Below, piece after piece: positions 62,997-64,000 of a stretch of 64,000 bases of DNA. Numbering within the stretch: position 1 is the stretch's first letter; each line of letters begins with the position of its first letter. Both the position numbers and the translations under genes were made by a program. The DNA is from Salinibacter sp. 10B. Its GTDB lineage: Bacteria; Bacteroidota; Rhodothermia; Rhodothermales; Salinibacteraceae. The stretch lies in assembly GCF_002954405.1 (NCBI RefSeq), contig NZ_MQWC01000001.1:25864-89863 (forward strand), given 5' to 3'. The notes under the pieces were generated by a model, which was given only the letters and a program-made list of their open reading frames with translations, did not search any database and had not been told where the DNA came from.

Positions 62997-64000
62997 ATGG
63001 AGGTCTCTAGAGAGGAGCTCTACGAGCAGGTTTGGGAAACTCCCGTCAGTAAACTGGCCCCGGAGAAGTACGGCATCTCCGACGTCCGGCTCCACAAGAT
63101 CTGCGAGGAGCTTCGAGTCCCGACTCCACCGCGCGGCTACTGGGCGAAGCGGCAGCACGGAAAAGATCCGCCGAGAGAGCCGCTTCCGGAGGCTCCAGAA
63201 GATGCCCCAACCACCCAAGTCATTCGAGGAACGGGCCGTTCGGGGATAGAGGAAAACGACGAAAGCAAAGAGGAAGGAGCCGAAGAGGTCTCAGAGTTTG
63301 AGCCGCCGCCCTTCCAGCCCCCGGAGGTGAGAATTGCTTCCACTGCAGACAACTATCATCCTCTTGTCTCGAAGGCACGTGCTGCTTTGGAAGAGGCCCG
63401 AACTGATCGGTACGGTAGACTGGACCCGACGGAATCTCTGGAGGTCAACCTGAATGTCTCTCCCGGAACGCGATCCCGGGCCCTTCGAATCGCCGACGCG
63501 CTTATCAAGGCATCCGATCAGATAGGATGGGACGTGCCCTCTCCCCGCGAGAAAGGACGCAGTTCCTTTACCATCGAAGGGGAGAATATTTCTTTCCGTA
63601 TCACCGAGAAAGCTACGCGTGAGGAGCGGGATGTGCCTGAGTCGGAGCTCGGTTTCGGAGAGTACAAATACGACTACGACCTGACCGGCCAACTCTATCT
63701 CAAGCTCACGTTCGAACGGGGCCTCGAGCCACGGGGCCAGAAAAAAAATGGAGGGAGGGGGAGGAAAAGACGCTGGAAGACATGGTCCCCGAGATTCTAG
63801 AGGGGATGCACGAGGCCGCCTACGGCGTTAAACAGCGGAGGAAGGAACGAAGGGAGTTTCAGCAAAGGTTCGAGAAGAAGAGAAAGAGGCAGGAAGAACA
63901 ACGGCGCCGTCGACGGGAAGAAGAAAAGCGTCGGGAGGAGCTCGAGAGACAGGCAGGGGACTGGAAAGAGGCTCAAGATCTGCGCCGGTACATTGACGAA
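62997..64000 (+). CDS. Unknown plasmid/ICE protein with N-terminal HTH-like region, frameshifted at an A8 run and cut by the right edge
   Basis: ATG 62997 (MEVSREELYEQVW) is preferred over TTG 62991. The opening (SREELYEQVWETPVSKLAPEKYGISD, split here into words; then LHKICEELRVPTPPRGYWAK) is characteristic of a widespread accessory-element family with a helix-turn-helix-like start. The first frame stops at 63798-63800 in a nonsense Arg/Lys tail. After AAAAAAAA (about 63742-63749) the -1 frame continues as WREGEEKTLEDMVPEILEGM and a long Arg/Glu-rich helix, as expected for the family, and is open to base 64000. So this is one gene with a frameshift at the A run: programmed slippage, a decayed copy or a sequence error. 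Function unknown. Confidence 0.65.

Noticed and set aside
1..64000. rRNA, tRNA genes and insertion sequences
   Set aside because: No tRNA cloverleaf, rRNA stretch, transposase or flanking terminal inverted repeats were recognised by eye; a tRNAscan/ISfinder run would settle this.

Overview
The window looks like a backbone-plus-cargo segment of a large plasmid (or plasmid-derived replicon). It carries an iteron-type origin with an RPA-family initiator (about 49.1-51.0 kb), a parA/partner operon (47.6-49.05 kb), two toxin-antitoxin or regulator pairs and a dense block of defence and DNA-processing genes. There are no rRNA, tRNA or core metabolic genes. Moderately high GC, many Asp/Glu-rich proteins, weak or absent Shine-Dalgarno sites at many starts and the protein styles suggest a halophilic bacterium of the Rhodothermota/Bacteroidota group (Salinibacter-like). 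This is inference; no marker gene proves it.

Left arm (0-23.2 kb), almost all on the minus strand. A three-gene ubiquitin-conjugation-like operon lies at 0.4-3.2 kb: a tandem-DUF1508 protein, an E2-E1 fusion and a JAB/JAMM peptidase. Next come a STAS-like/winged-helix protein and a STAS-GHKL ATPase protein (3.3-4.7 kb). Then follows an 18 kb, five-gene DISARM-like array (4.9-23.2 kb): an Eco57I-like N6-adenine methylase (DrmMI-like), a SNF2 helicase (DrmD-like), a 1720-residue DUF1998-type helicase with a C-terminal nuclease-like domain, an SF1B Upf1/DNA2-type helicase, and a PLD-SNF2 helicase fusion.

Middle (23.3-47 kb). There is a small membrane protein, a DUF6884/GIY-YIG pair and an EEP-family nuclease or phosphatase. 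A four-gene plus-strand module follows: two UvrD-like helicases, a Cas4/AddB-type Fe-S nuclease and a RecJ-like exonuclease. After a regulator and three small proteins comes a 1223-residue orphan protein that resembles a tail/baseplate hub of a large phage. Then come an AbiE toxin-antitoxin pair, an XRE regulator with a partner, a long unknown protein, a structured leader RNA, and a radical-SAM-like DUF5131 protein fused to a plasmid-type DNA-binding domain.

Replication and right arm (47-64 kb). parA has a clear promoter whose -35 box lies in an inverted repeat. The origin has seven direct iterons, an inverted copy pair and a DnaA-like box just before rep. Downstream are a dual-specificity phosphatase and a 671-residue protein in which I recognise the A, B and C motifs of family A polymerases with nearly Pol I spacing. 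Further on are a DUF1326/DUF2182 pair, a secreted nuclease, a umuD-umuC-dinB mutagenesis cluster under a probable SOS operator, and, at the right edge, a gene frameshifted at an A8 run. The window thus combines plasmid maintenance, several layers of anti-phage defence and a large set of repair and translesion polymerases.
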